A DNA stretch of 64,000 nt, from the NCBI GenBank assembly GCA_037179385.1, contig CM074179.1:3968001-4032000 (forward strand), read 5' to 3'. The notes under the pieces are model-generated. The model was not told where the DNA came from. It searched no databases and was given only the letters and a program-made list of their open reading frames with translations. The DNA comes from Holothuria scabra. Lineage: Eukaryota > Echinodermata > Holothuroidea > Aspidochirotida > Holothuriidae. Both the position numbers and the translations under genes were made by a program. Position 1 is the stretch's first letter; every line of letters starts with the position of its first letter. Positions 46,460 to 59,829 of the stretch are shown in pieces.

Positions 46460-49195
46460 TCTTGCAATCTTGCTAACTTTTCATGAAAATTTTACCCTGA
46501 ATATGTTTTCCCCCTTTTTCGAGCAAATCGTTTTTTTACGATTCCGAGCACGCTTCGGAGTTATTCTTGTAACTAAAATAATATCAGAATTCAGTTTTTA
46601 TATCTCAATGTCTGTCCGAAATTGTCCCACATTCCTTTCCGAATTTTAAAGTTTGCCAAAATTTGTTGGGGGCGGGAGTCTGGTCACCGCGACTCCTCCC
46701 CGTCTCAAACGCCTTAGTATATTGGAAAAATTGAATGCAGAAATTTTCCTTACACAATGCAAGTTTTGTCAAGGAAATCACAGGTAATGCAGGTTCAGTA
46801 TTTTACGCTCGAATTCGTCATGGTTTGCACTCCATCTCTGAAACATCATTTAAGTTACAAAGTTTTTACACCCAAAGCACGTCCAATTTTGCCTCCTTAA
46901 CTGAACAAAAATTTCTCAAAGGTAAGGATTTTGGGAAGACGCGGCATCGTACATGCTCCCTTGGCGCGACACACGACATGCCGACAGTCTCAAAATCACG
47001 GCGTCGAGTCCGTTTATGCCTTTCCCCTGTAGCCTATACCACGGTTTTGAATTTTTGTCGTCTTTGGTGAACACAACCCCATTCTGTATCAGAAATTTCA
47101 GGTCCATACGGGTATTATTTTCTTGTGCCTTTCATATCAGAGTGATTCCTTTCAACTAATATGGTTTAAAAGCAGTAGCGGGGTCAGAAAGTGACGATTG
47201 GGGTCGGGGGGGGGGGGTGGAGCAAAGAAAGATATTCCGGCAAATATTTTCGTGCACAGTGCGCGACCGAGCCTTAACTTGTAGCCACAACTCCTGCAGA
47301 TGGGGATCCAAAGCAAAGTCCCGGAAGCTCTGCGATTTTAGCATTTCTCTGAATGAAAAATTACGTTTCAAGAGTGGTATAGGCCTAGCTCATTCTCATC
47401 CTTTTGATTAACCTAACTCCAGAATCATCTAACCTGGGGCGGGGGGGGGGGGGAGGCGGGGTGGGGAAGGAAAAAAACTGCCGGGCAAATCCCCCTTTCG
47501 ACCCCTCTCTTCTCCCGTAGCTCCGACGCTGAAAAGGGATTCTATTGCATCCGCCTGCCTGGGTTCACTGACTTCGGTGAAAGTTACCGTAGCTTTACAA
47601 CTATAGCCTACTACCTATTGGTTGCACCCAGTAGGTTGAATTCATTCGGTTCTATTGCATCCGTTTATTTCTCCATGCACACACCACTAGGAACGTTGTT
47701 AGTGACTGCCCTGACCTGTAACCTTCTATTGACTTAGGGGAGCAATTTTTCACCAGTGGTATGCGCCCGTGCGACCTTTCCTATTTTCACTAAGGTTCAA
47801 TTAGAGCTGTCAAAAATTGGATTTTCCCGCCTGTAAAAGAGGAAACAAATGAGTCACTAGATTATTGTCATCGAATGGATTTCTCTTGCTTCTAAAGGAG
47901 GACTATGTAAAACGAATCCTGGAACAATATTTGGAAGTATCTTTCAGAAAGATCTAAGAATCTGTAGCCAGCTTTGTGGATACTAAGCGCGAGTTCCTGA
48001 GTATTTACAATTATTGTCTGCCTGGAAAGCGAATGTTTATCCTCACCCTGTGGTGAACATAGCATTCAAAAATGACTTCGCTTTGTAACTTAAGGCCGCA
48101 TATACAGGCCACAGGTTGAGTCGCAGGGGTAGGATGATGTTGTATTGCTTCGTAGCTTCGGAATCAGAATACCCGGCGGTATTCCATTCAGTGGTTATAT
48201 TAAACAAGTTAAGATTCAAGATTTAGCGGGAGCATATGAATGCTCGTGATTCTTCTATTTTCAACATGTTACTCCATAATTGACTGAATTGATACTTTTG
48301 GAAATTTTCCCCCAAATTTTTTGACTTCCTTTTAATTTGAAAATTTTGAGATTATATTAACGAAACTATGAAATTATATGGCATAAAATGTGTTAAAAAT
48401 GGGTTTATTTGTAAAGAAGAATTAAAATATGTGGGGTCTTAATTGAAGAATAAAGGAAAAACTGAAGGTTGTTGAGGTTTCATATTTTGTCGTACGTAGA
48501 CACGCTCTTCAAAGGACATTGGAAAACTTTGGGGCTTTCTTTTCACAATTTTTACAAAACCGGGAGCTAATATTGTAGAAGTTTATTGAAAATTTTGCAT
48601 TTTTGTTGAAAAATTGGAATTCTGATGGTTTCCTTGCAGAGTCTGCTCTTTTCGTAAAATCAAAATCAAGACAGATTGAAGTTAATCGCATCTTTTATCG
48701 TAAGCGCAAGTTAAGGCTCCCCGACGAAATTGGGCAATTTCAAGGACGGAGGGGTGAGAGATAGCGGCCCGACGATCAAGTTGCCGGTATGGCGGCGCCC
48801 AGTGACGTAATAATACTTAATTTATGCCAAACTGACAAATGAGGTCTAATATACTAAAAAAGGCAATATCCTGCACAGGCTTGTGCATCACAAACATGGA
48901 CAAGGGAGCTGGCGGGACAGATAGAGGGCCACAAAACATTGACAAACATTATAAGCAGTAAAAGAATAATACTTAACAGCTTCAACTTCCTTGATAATAC
49001 AAGCTTCAGCCGTACTTGCCCTCACCCCAGAAGTGTATATTCATAATTCCATAACAGTATAAAGTTATAAACATATACCACGTACTGCGCACAAAAAGTA
49101 CCGGTATTGCATGCGGCACAAACTGTCAATATCGTTATGGTGAGTTATTTATAGACTGGTTTGAGGTCAACCCCTGCCTGTCTGCTTTGCTTAGC
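46460..49195. other. Unclassified DNA with two G-rich runs
   Basis: G runs lie near 47195-47218 and 47437-47460. The words agtagcggggtc (about 47171) and gtagctccgacgct (about 47517) loosely resemble the ends of the 23851 element. The 111-codon frame at 46735-47070 and others are not recognised. Confidence 0.4.
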
Positions 49196-49699
49196 CTAAC
49201 AAGACGAACGTCTAGACGAGTTGCGGTGCCGACAAACCAAGTCGTCTTTTACTTTAAAGGTGATTTTATATTTTAGGGGGACAAAAATACCATTCCAAAA
49301 TACTTGTATTGTGTTTTGCCCAATAGCAGCTAAGTTAAGTTCCACACTTGTAATCCAGGAACATTGTTCATTCTCTTTAGAAATGTGGTTGAGGTGGAAC
49401 GTGTAACACACCAAAGAAATACTCGATTGCCGGTATAATAAGGTTTGCTCATTTTGAACTCATAGTTGAGAGTTAATCAGGAAAAGATGATACAACAGTT
49501 GATTTAGAACTGTAGAAAGAGCAAAACGTCACATCAGATAACATTTCAAACGTCCTTTACAAGCTGTTGCTTGTGCATTCATAAGGTATCCCTAATGCCC
49601 CGGCTCCTTAGTAACTCCTTGTACAGCATGAGGGTTTCTGATAAAAGATGGTAAAGCGCCAAAGGCTCAAGACAGACCATTCGACCAAACAGACGTTAG

Positions 49700-49920
49700 T
49701 CAAAATTGTATTTTATGTAGTGCAGTTAATAAGGAAAAACATGCTATTTGTTTAGCTGTTTAGTGAATACAGGTGGAGTACACTGTTAAGACGTAATGTT
49801 GGAAACGATAATGAGTCTGTATATACATGACAGTAACGTTGTAGTCACTTGGTTGAAGATGGATTTATGTTAATGAACAAAAGGGAAAAAATTTTCAATG
49901 TTGAACATAAAGAATTTTTA
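49700..49920 (+). pseudogene. OTU His-region fragment within the inverted segment of U3
   Basis: The nucleotides follow the U2 stretch at 40962-41130: gaaaaacatgctatttgttt, aatacaggtggagtacact, gataatgagtctgta. Small indels destroy every frame. Its plus orientation, opposite to the termini and 5' half of U3, marks the internal inversion. Confidence 0.6.
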
Positions 49921-51607
49921 AAGATTAATGGTTTTTAAAAAGTTCTGTACGCTCCGCACCAAGTTTACTCTCAGCTTTCCTAATAAAAAATTGTTGTAAG
50001 TAACATGTAATAACAAGTTAACGAGAATCAAAAGAAATGTCGATATCTTAGATTTACCATAATCTTTACAAATGATGAAATAAAATTAGAAAAAAATATA
50101 AAACAGCAAAGTAAAAATTCCTTTGTCAGCGTTACTTACACCTACATTCTCTCAGCATAAATGTTAATATGATGATATTTCACTCTAGCCGGCCTTAGGC
50201 CTATTGTCACTGTTTCTCCAATTTATATTAGTCCCGCACACATACGTCACTACTAACCCTTCGCCAGTAACTTCTTAGTTCAGTAATGTATAGACACTTG
50301 AACGACGTTGACCTCCACAAATCAGAGAACCGAATCAATCACCTACAAATCATAAAAGATAAATTGCAACATCTATACGTCCCTTCATGAAACCCGAATA
50401 CCAAAAATATCGATGTCCCTAGTTTATTACTATTAGCGGCGATTCGTCTGTCATCACATCATTAAACAGTCTCGCTTCTTCCTACACTCTATATCAAGAA
50501 CTTGTTGTCGCCTTTCTGACAGTGACTTCTTACTACGGAACAAAACTGTTGCCATTGCACTATATAAAAATTGTTTTAATAATTTCCATGCATTTCTTTT
50601 TCTGATAAAAATAATAATATAGCAAGTTTATGTATGGCCACGACTCGCAACTGATCAAACGATAACCTAAAATATGTAAAAGCAATAAGAAAGCCAGGTC
50701 TATGAATAAGACTGCTCTGTCCAGTAAAAAAGTCCGTAAAAGACAAATTTCATCATTCCAACTCCCCATATGCAATAGCTCAACAAATCACTTTCAAAGA
50801 AAAAACGGACTTCATGAAAAATAAACGTTTCGCTGACAACACCACAGCCAGTGACATAACAAAAAAGAGCATAACTAACCACCTGGCTAAAAATTTACAA
50901 TTGCGAATTTTCTTGAACCTGTTCAAAACTTCGTTGTGTAAGCTAACAATCTAAACCCTCTACAAACGATCCAAATTTAATGTTTACGTTCGTTTAACAT
51001 AAATATAAAAAAATGATAAGGCAATCATTTTTAATTGTTTTACAGTGACGTAAATCCCGGAGAAGGCAAGGGATGTCTTTGCTTCCTCAAGTAAAAAAAG
51101 GAAAGCCAAACTGTCATATGGCCCCCTCAAAATTTTAAATAACCATTTCAAAATCAACATATTTTTGACAAGAGATGAACTATTCATGGCCTTTAAAAAG
51201 ACCAAATCAGTTGGTTTTAAAGGGCTTCTCCCCCAACAAAAGACCCATAACAGTCCCTGAATGATTGTGCAAAACCTTCATTCATGCAGACCTCTTCCCA
51301 ATATCTCAAACAGATCACCGCCCAGCGTAATAAAAAATGGTTGCTCTCATCACATACAAATATAAAACGAGATATGAATGAACATGTTAAAACCCTACCG
51401 TGACTACTCTTTACATTAAACTATGTGTTCATGTTAACACTTCTTCATCTTATGATGTGCTCTTCTCCCTAAATGTATAAATATCCCCAAGAACATTCCC
51501 TCTGAATTTGGTTTTTTAAGCATTCTTCTTTAGTGGAGCTTCTGAGCAATGGCAACTCGTGGTGTAAATGTGTGGAGGGGTACATAATGAACTTACAATG
51601 ACTTGTC

Positions 51608-51975
51608 TTAGATAAAGATGATCATCTTCCCTGTAACCAAAAATGCCAAACACCCCCCCCCCAAAAAAAAAAAAACAATTACCACCCACAACAACGAAAA
51701 AATAAAATGTACATGTAGATCTTTCGGAAGGTATAAATAATACATCACGATCGTCATGTTCCCTACTTTCCCCATCATCACACCTCTAACTTTTTTCATA
51801 TCCACTAGAGCCTTTTTTTTTGTTTGATCCCAACTCTGACATCATCATTTTTCTCCCCTTCATAACTTTTATCTTGAAATTCACCCCCATACTTTCTTTT
51901 TCTTTGTTGCCAACCTTTCCTTTCTACAAAAAAAATCTTTGAACGGCCCTTCTTGGGCATTGTTATATTCTCCAC
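51608..51975 (-). pseudogene. N-terminal leader fragment of the Helentron protein in U3
   Basis: The minus strand corresponds to the MPKK leader and the following Lys/Glu-rich part of the U1/U2 protein. A C8/A13 run at 51652-51674 interrupts the place where the OTU GDGNC stretch should be. No frame remains intact across it. Confidence 0.6.
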
Positions 51976-52609
51976 ATAATTTTAAACTTTAAAATAACAA
52001 ATTTACCATAACCAGACACCTTGATATAACACAAATATGAATACGAGCCATCTCATACAAATAATATTTACCTACCAATAACAATGTTTCCCTCCAACAG
52101 AAACTTACTTTATGAAAAACAGTGAACAAAATTCCTCTAGACTATCAAACTTTTTACTCCACAGCAACCCTGACCATGTCAATTGAAAAGAATAAATCTC
52201 TACAAAGAAATCCTCATATAAATACTCAAAATTCACTTAACACCTCGAAGAGTTAAAAAACAACCAAAATGATGGCGCTGTGTTAAATTAAACAACATAT
52301 TATTCCCCTGAGTACACACGGACCTGGTTTTTCCGCAAGATTGTTACTAAAAATAGAACACGTTTGCAAATTTTACGTGATAAAAACCCCAATTTTACAC
52401 TCTCACGAAAATCATATTTCCACCAAAACTTAAAAACACGAAAGAGAAGTACCATCCCTACAAATTGCACTAAACCGTATTTCGATACCACAAAGCATCT
52501 AGAAGGAGATAGAAATAAAGTGCCGGAAAAGTCAGAAATTGACATCGCGATAGTAACTGCATTAGTTGCGGTTGCCTGCAAGGCAGGCACCGCAACTAAA
52601 AACTGACGA

Positions 52610-55600
52610 ATGCAAGGAAGCCGAGGAGACATTGGGTTGAAAAGTTCACATTGGCTGGAATTTGTAACGGACGTTAAAAAGAAAAATGACATTTATTGTA
52701 ATTTTGCCATTTTCATCCATCTTCAACTGGAAAAGGTGTTTTTATGTTGTAACTGCGTCAAAATCATTTCTCTACGTTAAATTTTTCCTAAAATATCAGT
52801 GAAAATGGCGTCTCTCTACAAGTGAAACTACAGAAAGTTGATTGGGTGACATTTGTGTACCTTGGGAAAGGTACTCTCAAGTACAATTAAGGCTTTCACT
52901 ATATCGGTGTTCACCAGTAATTAAGGCAGAGGCAAACTACTTCAGTATTTGGTATGTTGTTTGTCTCCTGTCGGGGAGCTTCCCCTCTCCCCTGTAGAGG
53001 AAATCCTGGAGCCACCCCTGTTTAGATACAGTAAAATTTCCAAACAGTTTTAACGTAGGTGTGATCATCGTTCCTGCAAATCTCGTTACCGTTCAGCACC
53101 TTTGACCTCAGTTTCAGCCTGAGGAATAAAGAAAGCACCTGTGATGAACCGAATTCTTTTTCATTTTTTAATACTGTTTTTTAAATACTGTTTCGATATT
53201 TTATTTACTCAGCTTCGGAGTGCGCTTCTTATAGTGATTCACAGAGATCGTCCCAACCCATAGTATGCATTCAGTTCAGGCCTTTCAACCTAGCATTCCC
53301 TTCGCACGGTGAGGTCTCGGGTTCAATTCCAGGCCGGTTTCATGACCAAATTCATTAGTAAATATGCATATATTTGCATTACTAATTACCTTAATTTGTC
53401 AAAACAATATGCCTAAGCTGTATAGAATCCTCGAAATGTGACCTTTCCAATGATGTATAGGACTCACTAAAAATTTTGTTCTACACGTGCACCTAAACCA
53501 AACCCCCTGTTTGTATTTCCTTTGGACCTCTGAAACCTTCTTGAAAAAGGTTGGGACTTAAAAAATAATGGAAACTACTTTCCTTGTGCGAAATGCAATG
53601 AAGTATGGGAAACAAGCCAGTGAGCCACGGCTGGAAAAAGTCCGTGGGTACCTCGACTTGACTGGCCAATTGTTTGAAAACTGAACCGTTAAACCTCATC
53701 TAACTAGCTTTTTTTCTAAAAGTCCCCACGACTCTCTGGCGAAGAGCCAAGGGGCGAAAACCAAACGATTACTCCCGGAGGAGTTCTGCTCCCTTAAGGA
53801 GCTTAACGTCCCAAATGGACAAGTACGCCCTCCAAAGGGCAAGCACTGAGTGGTCCTGCTCTAGACTGGCTGAATAGAACAGAAGCCACAACCTGGATGC
53901 ATCTAACTAGCTAGCTAACTTAAACCTAAGCTTAGTTGGTGTCGAACTGTGATATTTTTGGAGTGACAACTCCTAGTTAAGTCTATATACCTGGAATTAT
54001 ATTTATCGGTGTACGACGCCGTCCCTGCCACCTTCTCATGAACAAGGAATAACTGCTTAGTTTACCTTGAATATCTAGTCCTAGTATGAATGGCACCAAA
54101 AGACATAAAGATAACCTGGGATTTACCTATTTTTCTCAAAATAAGTTAAGAGTGACTTGCTGACTGTGTATGTCCACGGGGGGAGGGGGTTACGTCAAAT
54201 CTTTGATTAAAGAATTTGTATCTTAGTATCTAATAAATGTATAAGGTATATTCGGACCGAAATGTATCAGAGGAACCCTTAATATATTTTCAAGTACGCA
54301 TTGCCCTGTACATTAGTTCAACCCTGACTGCGAGGCTGCTGTACTTGTAACACTGTTGTGTCTTCCCATGCGGTAATCTGCATATTAAAATCCGGGTTCC
54401 GTGGCAGCTCCCTGTTAAATAATGTAAGGAATGGAAATGGAATGATTTGATGCTCTACTGAAGTTTGCAGTTGTCTTCATGGCTATCAAACCAGGGAGCT
54501 GCTAACTCTTAGTTCCCTGATCAAACCATTAGGTTATAGAGCCCGGCCTATACCCTTCGAAATTCATATGCTATGGACGTTGTCTCTCTGTGATTTTTTT
54601 CGAAAACTGCTGCCTTGCATTAGGCTATTAACTGGCTGTCTGTATAGTAACCTACATTGAAACCTCCGCGGTTCATCTCATGAATCCTGTCTGCAGACTC
54701 TAATCAGGCTACTTTTTTACGAACATAAATAATTCAGCAAAATTAAACTATTGCCATGGTAATACGTACACCATGCAGTTGACCTGATCTCGGGTCAGTA
54801 TTTCAGAATGACAGGTGTTTCGCTTCTGCGATCTCAGGGAGAAATATGAGTTCTCAAAGAGCTTTCGTTGTTATGATTGATGTTACCATTATCAATTACC
54901 CGCCACGATGAATATCAGAAAACTAATAAATATTGCTTCAACAAGTTACGGTTACCAAAGACGCGCCTTTTACTTAAAGCGGATGTTTTGCCATGGGTGA
55001 TCGACCCTGGCTATATATACACTTCATGCAAAGTACAGTGTTTCATTTGATGAGTTTATCATCATTTTTTAATGCATGCACACAATTTTTGTTTAGTACT
55101 TAGGCAATAACACTTGGATAGTAAACGAAATGCCCAAGCAAGTGTCAGGGACATGGAACTAGAGTTATAGTTAAGACGCCATCTTGTAAACACGTTTATG
55201 ATTTTATTTCATGATATCTGTAAGCACCATGTTGTTTTAAATTAACGAAAATTAACATTTACATAAAAAACCATTTAGATGTGGTTACGGTGTGCGCTTT
55301 TGTTGACATTGCTTATCAGGTGTGAGCGGGGCTCATTAAGTTTGCCCACAAAATTCATAATTTCCGTCACACATGCTGAGTTTTACTCTTAACTTGATGC
55401 TTAATAGTCAAACTAAGAGATTCTAAACATCTGACTCTAGTTAATGATAGGGCCAATGATAGGACGATTAAAGATTTAATACATTTATTTCAAATTGGTG
55501 ACCAGACACTTTTCACCATTGAGTGTAAATCATATGCAATCCCTGTACATAAAAAACTACAGTTGTTTACAATTTTTGGTAAAGTATGTGCTGACACATG

Positions 55601-55700
55601 AGTAATCAGGCTTATTAGAAGCATAATCATGCATTGATTTCTTTCAAACTCATCATAATATAATCGATATCACCTCATTGAGCCCCTTTGCGTTCACTCA
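52610..55700. other. Unclassified DNA with a lone box B-like word and short hairpins
   Basis: ggttcaattcc near 53317-53330 fits an RNA polymerase III box B, but no partner box A or cloverleaf is found. A copy of the 15808 repeat lies at 53717-53765. Inverted gcagctccctg (54405) and cagggagctgc (54493) words bracket about 90 bp. No coding exon is recognised. Confidence 0.4.
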
Positions 55701-55704
55701 TTTA

Positions 55705-56425
55705 ATACGCTTATTTTTTTTTATTTCTCCAACCTCATAACGTGTTCTTTTTACGGTGCGGTAGTGGTGACAAGGCAGAGTCAATCCGAATTAAAATGTG
55801 AGATGGAGGGCAATTATATGTAACTCCAAAACATATCATGAAAGCAGCGGCGCAACCAAGGGGCCAAATGGGGTGATGGCCTCCCCAAATGATGGTGAAG
55901 AAAAAGAAAAAAAAAGAGAAAAAAGAGAAAAGGGGAAAAGAGGGAACTGAGAGGGGGTGCGGTATTAACGCCCTGTAGACCATGAAGTTGTGGAGAGAGA
56001 GGTAAATCCCAGGAGGGAAAACAAGGCGTGGATTCTTGGTGTGTTAAGGCATAAAGTTTGAGCTAACATCGACACCCTGCCGGGACACTTTCCAGACGCT
56101 GATGCCGCCACTAAGAGGGGGAGAAGAAAAACAAGTTTAAATGTTCTATTCCTGATTCCCATATTAGCCTTGGCAAGTTAATTAAGCAAATAGCAGATAC
56201 ATTTCACGGGCAATATAGACCAAGTACACTGGTATCCTACACACTCCCACCAAAGAGTTGGCCCAAATGTAGTAGTTCTACACGCCTAAAACAGTGCTTT
56301 CCCAGAAAAGTATCCAGCACACAGTTAACAATACATAAGTGAACTTATAACGTATGAATAATAATTGCCAATTTTAGAACCCATCAAATCGCAAAGCTTC
56401 CGAGGTACTACATGCACAGGCACAC
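55705..56425. other. Unclassified DNA with an A/G-rich tract
   Basis: A purine tract of gaaaaag/gagaaaag repeats lies at 55892-55950. Nothing else is classifiable. Confidence 0.4.
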
Positions 56426-56433
56426 CCTTCATA

Positions 56434-56470
56434 CATGGAAGTACCGTACCTCGGGAGTAGTACTTCCATG
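56434..56470. repeat. Stem-loop CATGGAAGTAC ... GTACTTCCATG with acctcgg loop
   Basis: Nearly the same stem and loop word as the hairpin at 19215-19265, 37 kb away. This is a recurrent miniature structure rather than a local coincidence. Confidence 0.7.
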
Positions 56471-56949
56471 CTTCAGAGGAATAAACGCAGGCCCCTTGGC
56501 ATGCATTTTTTCGGTCTTGTAAGAAATTTTAAAGGCAGTCATTCGTCACCCCAAACCACAGTTTCAGTATACATATATCAAAACTCTCATTTGGTACAGC
56601 TCTTTGATGGCATCACATTCAAACAATGCATCATAGCTCAATTACACAGCGTGGGCACTGAGAGTGTCTTGATTACACATTATGGACTTGTATGGCCACT
56701 GGGACAAGCCATGAAGCAATAAACTAGGATTGTGTCTGGATAAAGATGAGTTTTAGATAAATGTGGGATGGGGCTAGAGTAAGAAGGTTGGGAGAATTGG
56801 AACTGCTTGGGATGATGAAAACATGCCTTTAAATATCAGAGCTTCACCACTGCGTCCCTCACCAGGACTCTACTCTAATACACAGAACAGGAATATGTTA
56901 TTTTAAGAAGTATGCACCGTACAAGTATTGTGATGTTTTGCTGTTGTCA

Positions 56950-57001
56950 TACCACCAGTATGACCATGGTGGTACTTCCATGGTCATACTAACTGGTGTA
57001 T
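56950..57001. repeat. Imperfect hairpin around CCATGG
   Basis: accaccagtatgaccatgg pairs with ccatggtcatac-aactggtgt around tggtactt. It includes the ggtacttccatgg word of the hairpin family above. Confidence 0.65.
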
Positions 57002-57009
57002 CAGGCGGC

Positions 57010-58580
57010 CGGCATGTACCGTATATTTCGGGGAACGACCTGATCTTCAGGTACTAGAATTCGGGCAGCATCTGAGTCCGTCGAAAGGTTGCCATGTTTT
57101 TAAAGAGTAGTCGCCCCTAAACTTTTATGAAACAACCACTAAATTTCACAAATTTCTTCCCTTTTCTCTTCCATGTTTCTTTCAAAATATTTCGAGACTA
57201 AAATGTTGCATAATTAGGGTAAATCAAGGGTTCAATTGTCAAAAATTTTACAATTCAATGAGAAAAACAGTGTCACATTATTTTCGAGAGCCATTCATGA
57301 ATTAAAATAGACTATTACATTAATTCAAATTGGGGTGACTGTTTTTGCCCTCTTATTACAGAAAACTCCAAGCAGGCCCAGATTCCTTGAAAACAATTGC
57401 CCGATAAGTACAAACACATCATAGTCACGTAATGATTTTACACACAAAAATATCAACTTTACAAAATTAACCCCGAATTATTCGAACAGCCTAGGCTGAA
57501 CCAACCAGTCCTCAAAACTCTTCGTTGCGGTTTATAGGCTACGCTAAATGTTGCAAAAACACTTAAATATTGAATAATTTAGAATTTCATGGTAAACGCA
57601 GTCTGTTGCAACTCCCTGGTAAACGCAAGTATAGCCACTCATAGTAAATCCCACAGTTAACTGAAAAAAAAAAAAAACCGTCACAGGCATGATTTTCAAG
57701 AACCGTTCTTGTGATAGGACACATCGAAAGTTCATAGGGGTGACCGGGGTGACTGCAACCTTTATTTATGGAAGCTCTATATCTGTCACTGTTTACGGAA
57801 CCTTCTTGGTAAGGAATTTCGTAACCGCAAAACTGCGAAGAGGTTTGAGAGAAAGAGACCAACAAGGGAGCTGCTACTCGGAGCTGGACAAATAATCCCA
57901 AATAAGCGTGAGACACAGCCGTAGCCTACATGCAAAGCACAAAAGTAGACTCGAAAATTGTTTTAAGTTTGTGGACTTTTCGTTACACCTGTCAACCATT
58001 TTTTCGGTGTAAATATGGCTTGTACTGTTGTAGCACCATACAGGGGGCTTGTATGCGTTCTTCGTCAGATTGGTCTTTCCCATTGTGCTGTGTAGATCTA
58101 CTGCCTATGTTTCTTTCAGTCACCCTGAAAACACCAAAACTGATCCATCGTTTTCTTCATCATCAATTTTACGGGCAGATATGTGACATATTCGTCTGAA
58201 ACGATCTTTTATATTGACATTGTGTTCTTTCGGAGAATCGTACCTCACCGTGACAACTCTACTAATAGGAAGAATGGCGTGTTTGGATTTTGCATACACT
58301 TTGTTTTAATTTATTCTTTAACGCAACTTATAATTGCAAGTGAGGTGGTCTTGTGGGAAGATATTTATGTGAAATGGGGTGACTGTTACAAGGACGGTAG
58401 TACGTCGACAGTTCATCACAGCCTTGCAATGGGAATGAGTATTTTTCTTGGCCAAAGGAAGGATACAGAAGTCGTATCTCTGCCCTAAAAATCAACTTTA
58501 TGTCATTATACCGCTATCATGGACAGACGAAAAAACAAGGTAAATTAAGTTTTAAGTCCATCATCCGTTCATTGACACTC
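57010..58580. other. Unclassified DNA
   Basis: Frames of 89-109 codons occur on both strands (57587-57916, 57930-58199, 58183-58488) without any recognised domain. A caagggagctgctac word at 57863 belongs to the GGGAGCTGC motif set. Confidence 0.4.
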
Positions 58581-58751
58581 AACAGAGGATGTTGCAAATT
58601 TTTTCAGTTTTAACTCGCCATTGACTTTGCACGTGAATCACTTTTCAAAAATTTTCTAAGTCCAGATGTCCGTGAGGGGGTGAGTTTTGTTTTGCCCGAA
58701 GAGGCCACTCCCGACGGGCCAACGCCCTGAAACTTCACACACGTCTAGAGT

Positions 58752-58991
58752 GACACTAGGATTTTTTCAACCCCCCCCCCCTTTATGTGGTATCTCCCTG
58801 TTCGTTTGAGAAGGGGAAGCCCCGAGTAAGCCAACGAACAGGGAGATACCCCATAATCGGGTTTTGGAAAAATGATTCACGTACAAAGTCAATGGGAGAA
58901 AAATTGCAGGAGTAAGCCGACTTTGGGGGCTTCCCCTTTCCAGACGAACAGGGAGATACTCCATAAAGGGGTTTGAAAAAATCCTAGTGTC
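58752..58991. mobile_element. 240-bp palindromic MITE (GACACTAGGATTTTTTCA ends)
   Basis: GACACTAGGATTTTTTCA and TGAAAAAATCCTAGTGTC are exact inverted ends. Inside, atctccctgttcg and cgaacagggagat occur on both arms, with ggggaagcccc and gggcttcccc pairs. Part of the flank at 58610-58650 (attgactttgcacgtgaatca) is also inverted within the element at 58870-58900, so the true boundaries may extend further left. No coding content. Confidence 0.65.
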
Positions 58992-58999
58992 TTAAAATG

Positions 59000-59820
59000 G
59001 TTTTTAAGCGATTTACTTTTGCGACTTAAATACCACCGGCTGGTGGGAGGTAAATGCCTGTCCTGCCCCCGTGGATTCGCCCCTGACTCAGCACCCCCTA
59101 ACTGGCAGTGACTTCGTACAGCCTCTATAGCTGGCCTAGTATAGAAGTGCAGCAAATATTTCCTTATCGTCTCCATGACTTATCAAGTTTGTTTTGTAAA
59201 ACTCTTACGGCTGGTCCAGTTTAAAGCTTTTCCTTACTAACCAAAGGCCCCGGGGGGGGGGGGGGGGTTTAGAATATGCCCACGCTATTCCCCGTCTTTC
59301 GTTAGAGGCGACTAAATTGTCTGCATTTCGTAATTATCTAATCGTAAAAGACTACTTTGTAGAGAAAGAAGAGAATCATCAAAATTTGTGGGATAATAAT
59401 CGTTTCTGAAAGTATGAAGAAAACTATTTCAGTCTAATAAACTGTTTACTGATCAGTGAATTTTTGTTGTCATTGCCTCTTTTTGCGTTTTTCTTCTTAA
59501 ATTTCATTATCATTTCTTCTTAGATTTCACTATTACGATATTTCTCCTGAAAATTCCATCCACGAAACTATATTTCAAATTTTGCACCATGAAATTTACA
59601 ACCTGTGACAAAATAAAACAGAAAAGTTGAATATTTACCTCGAAATCTGAGAAACGGCAATTTCCTATTATTTGGAAGTATTTCCTACCGCCTTCATAAT
59701 TTTATTACCTAATGATTCCACGGTTTACGTATTTCTTCTTCTTGTTCGTAAAGCGCATTTACTCATGATTGTACTATAAACTCACCGAATTGGGGAAAGA
59801 ACATAACTATGATACAAGAA
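59000..59820. other. Unclassified DNA
   Basis: A G run lies near 59253-59268; the remainder is AT-rich without recognisable content. Confidence 0.4.
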
Positions 59821-59829
59821 ATTTGGTGT

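Larger units (their letters stand above)
49200..52599 (-). mobile_element. Helentron copy U3, rearranged, both termini present
   Basis: The 3' terminus lies at 49200-49245 (caagacgaacgtctagacg, then gttgcggtgccgacaaacc) and the 5' terminus with its hairpin ends at 52599 (ggcaccgcaactaa). Both are oriented as in U1. Flanks gcctaa and aaactgacg give insertion between two A/T bases with no duplication. Between them, 51590-52599 matches the U1 5' half in the same orientation, but about 49690-50990 matches U2 in the opposite orientation, so an internal segment is inverted. At 51000-51590 and 49270-49680 there is sequence not found in U1 or U2. Total length is 3.4 kb. Confidence 0.75.

Noticed and set aside
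53285..53345. tRNA gene suggested by ggttcaattcc
   Set aside because: Only a box B-like word; no box A at a suitable distance and no cloverleaf stems.
57587..58488. Cluster of ~100-codon frames on both strands
   Set aside because: Overlapping frames on opposite strands, none with recognisable motifs; better explained by locally low stop density.
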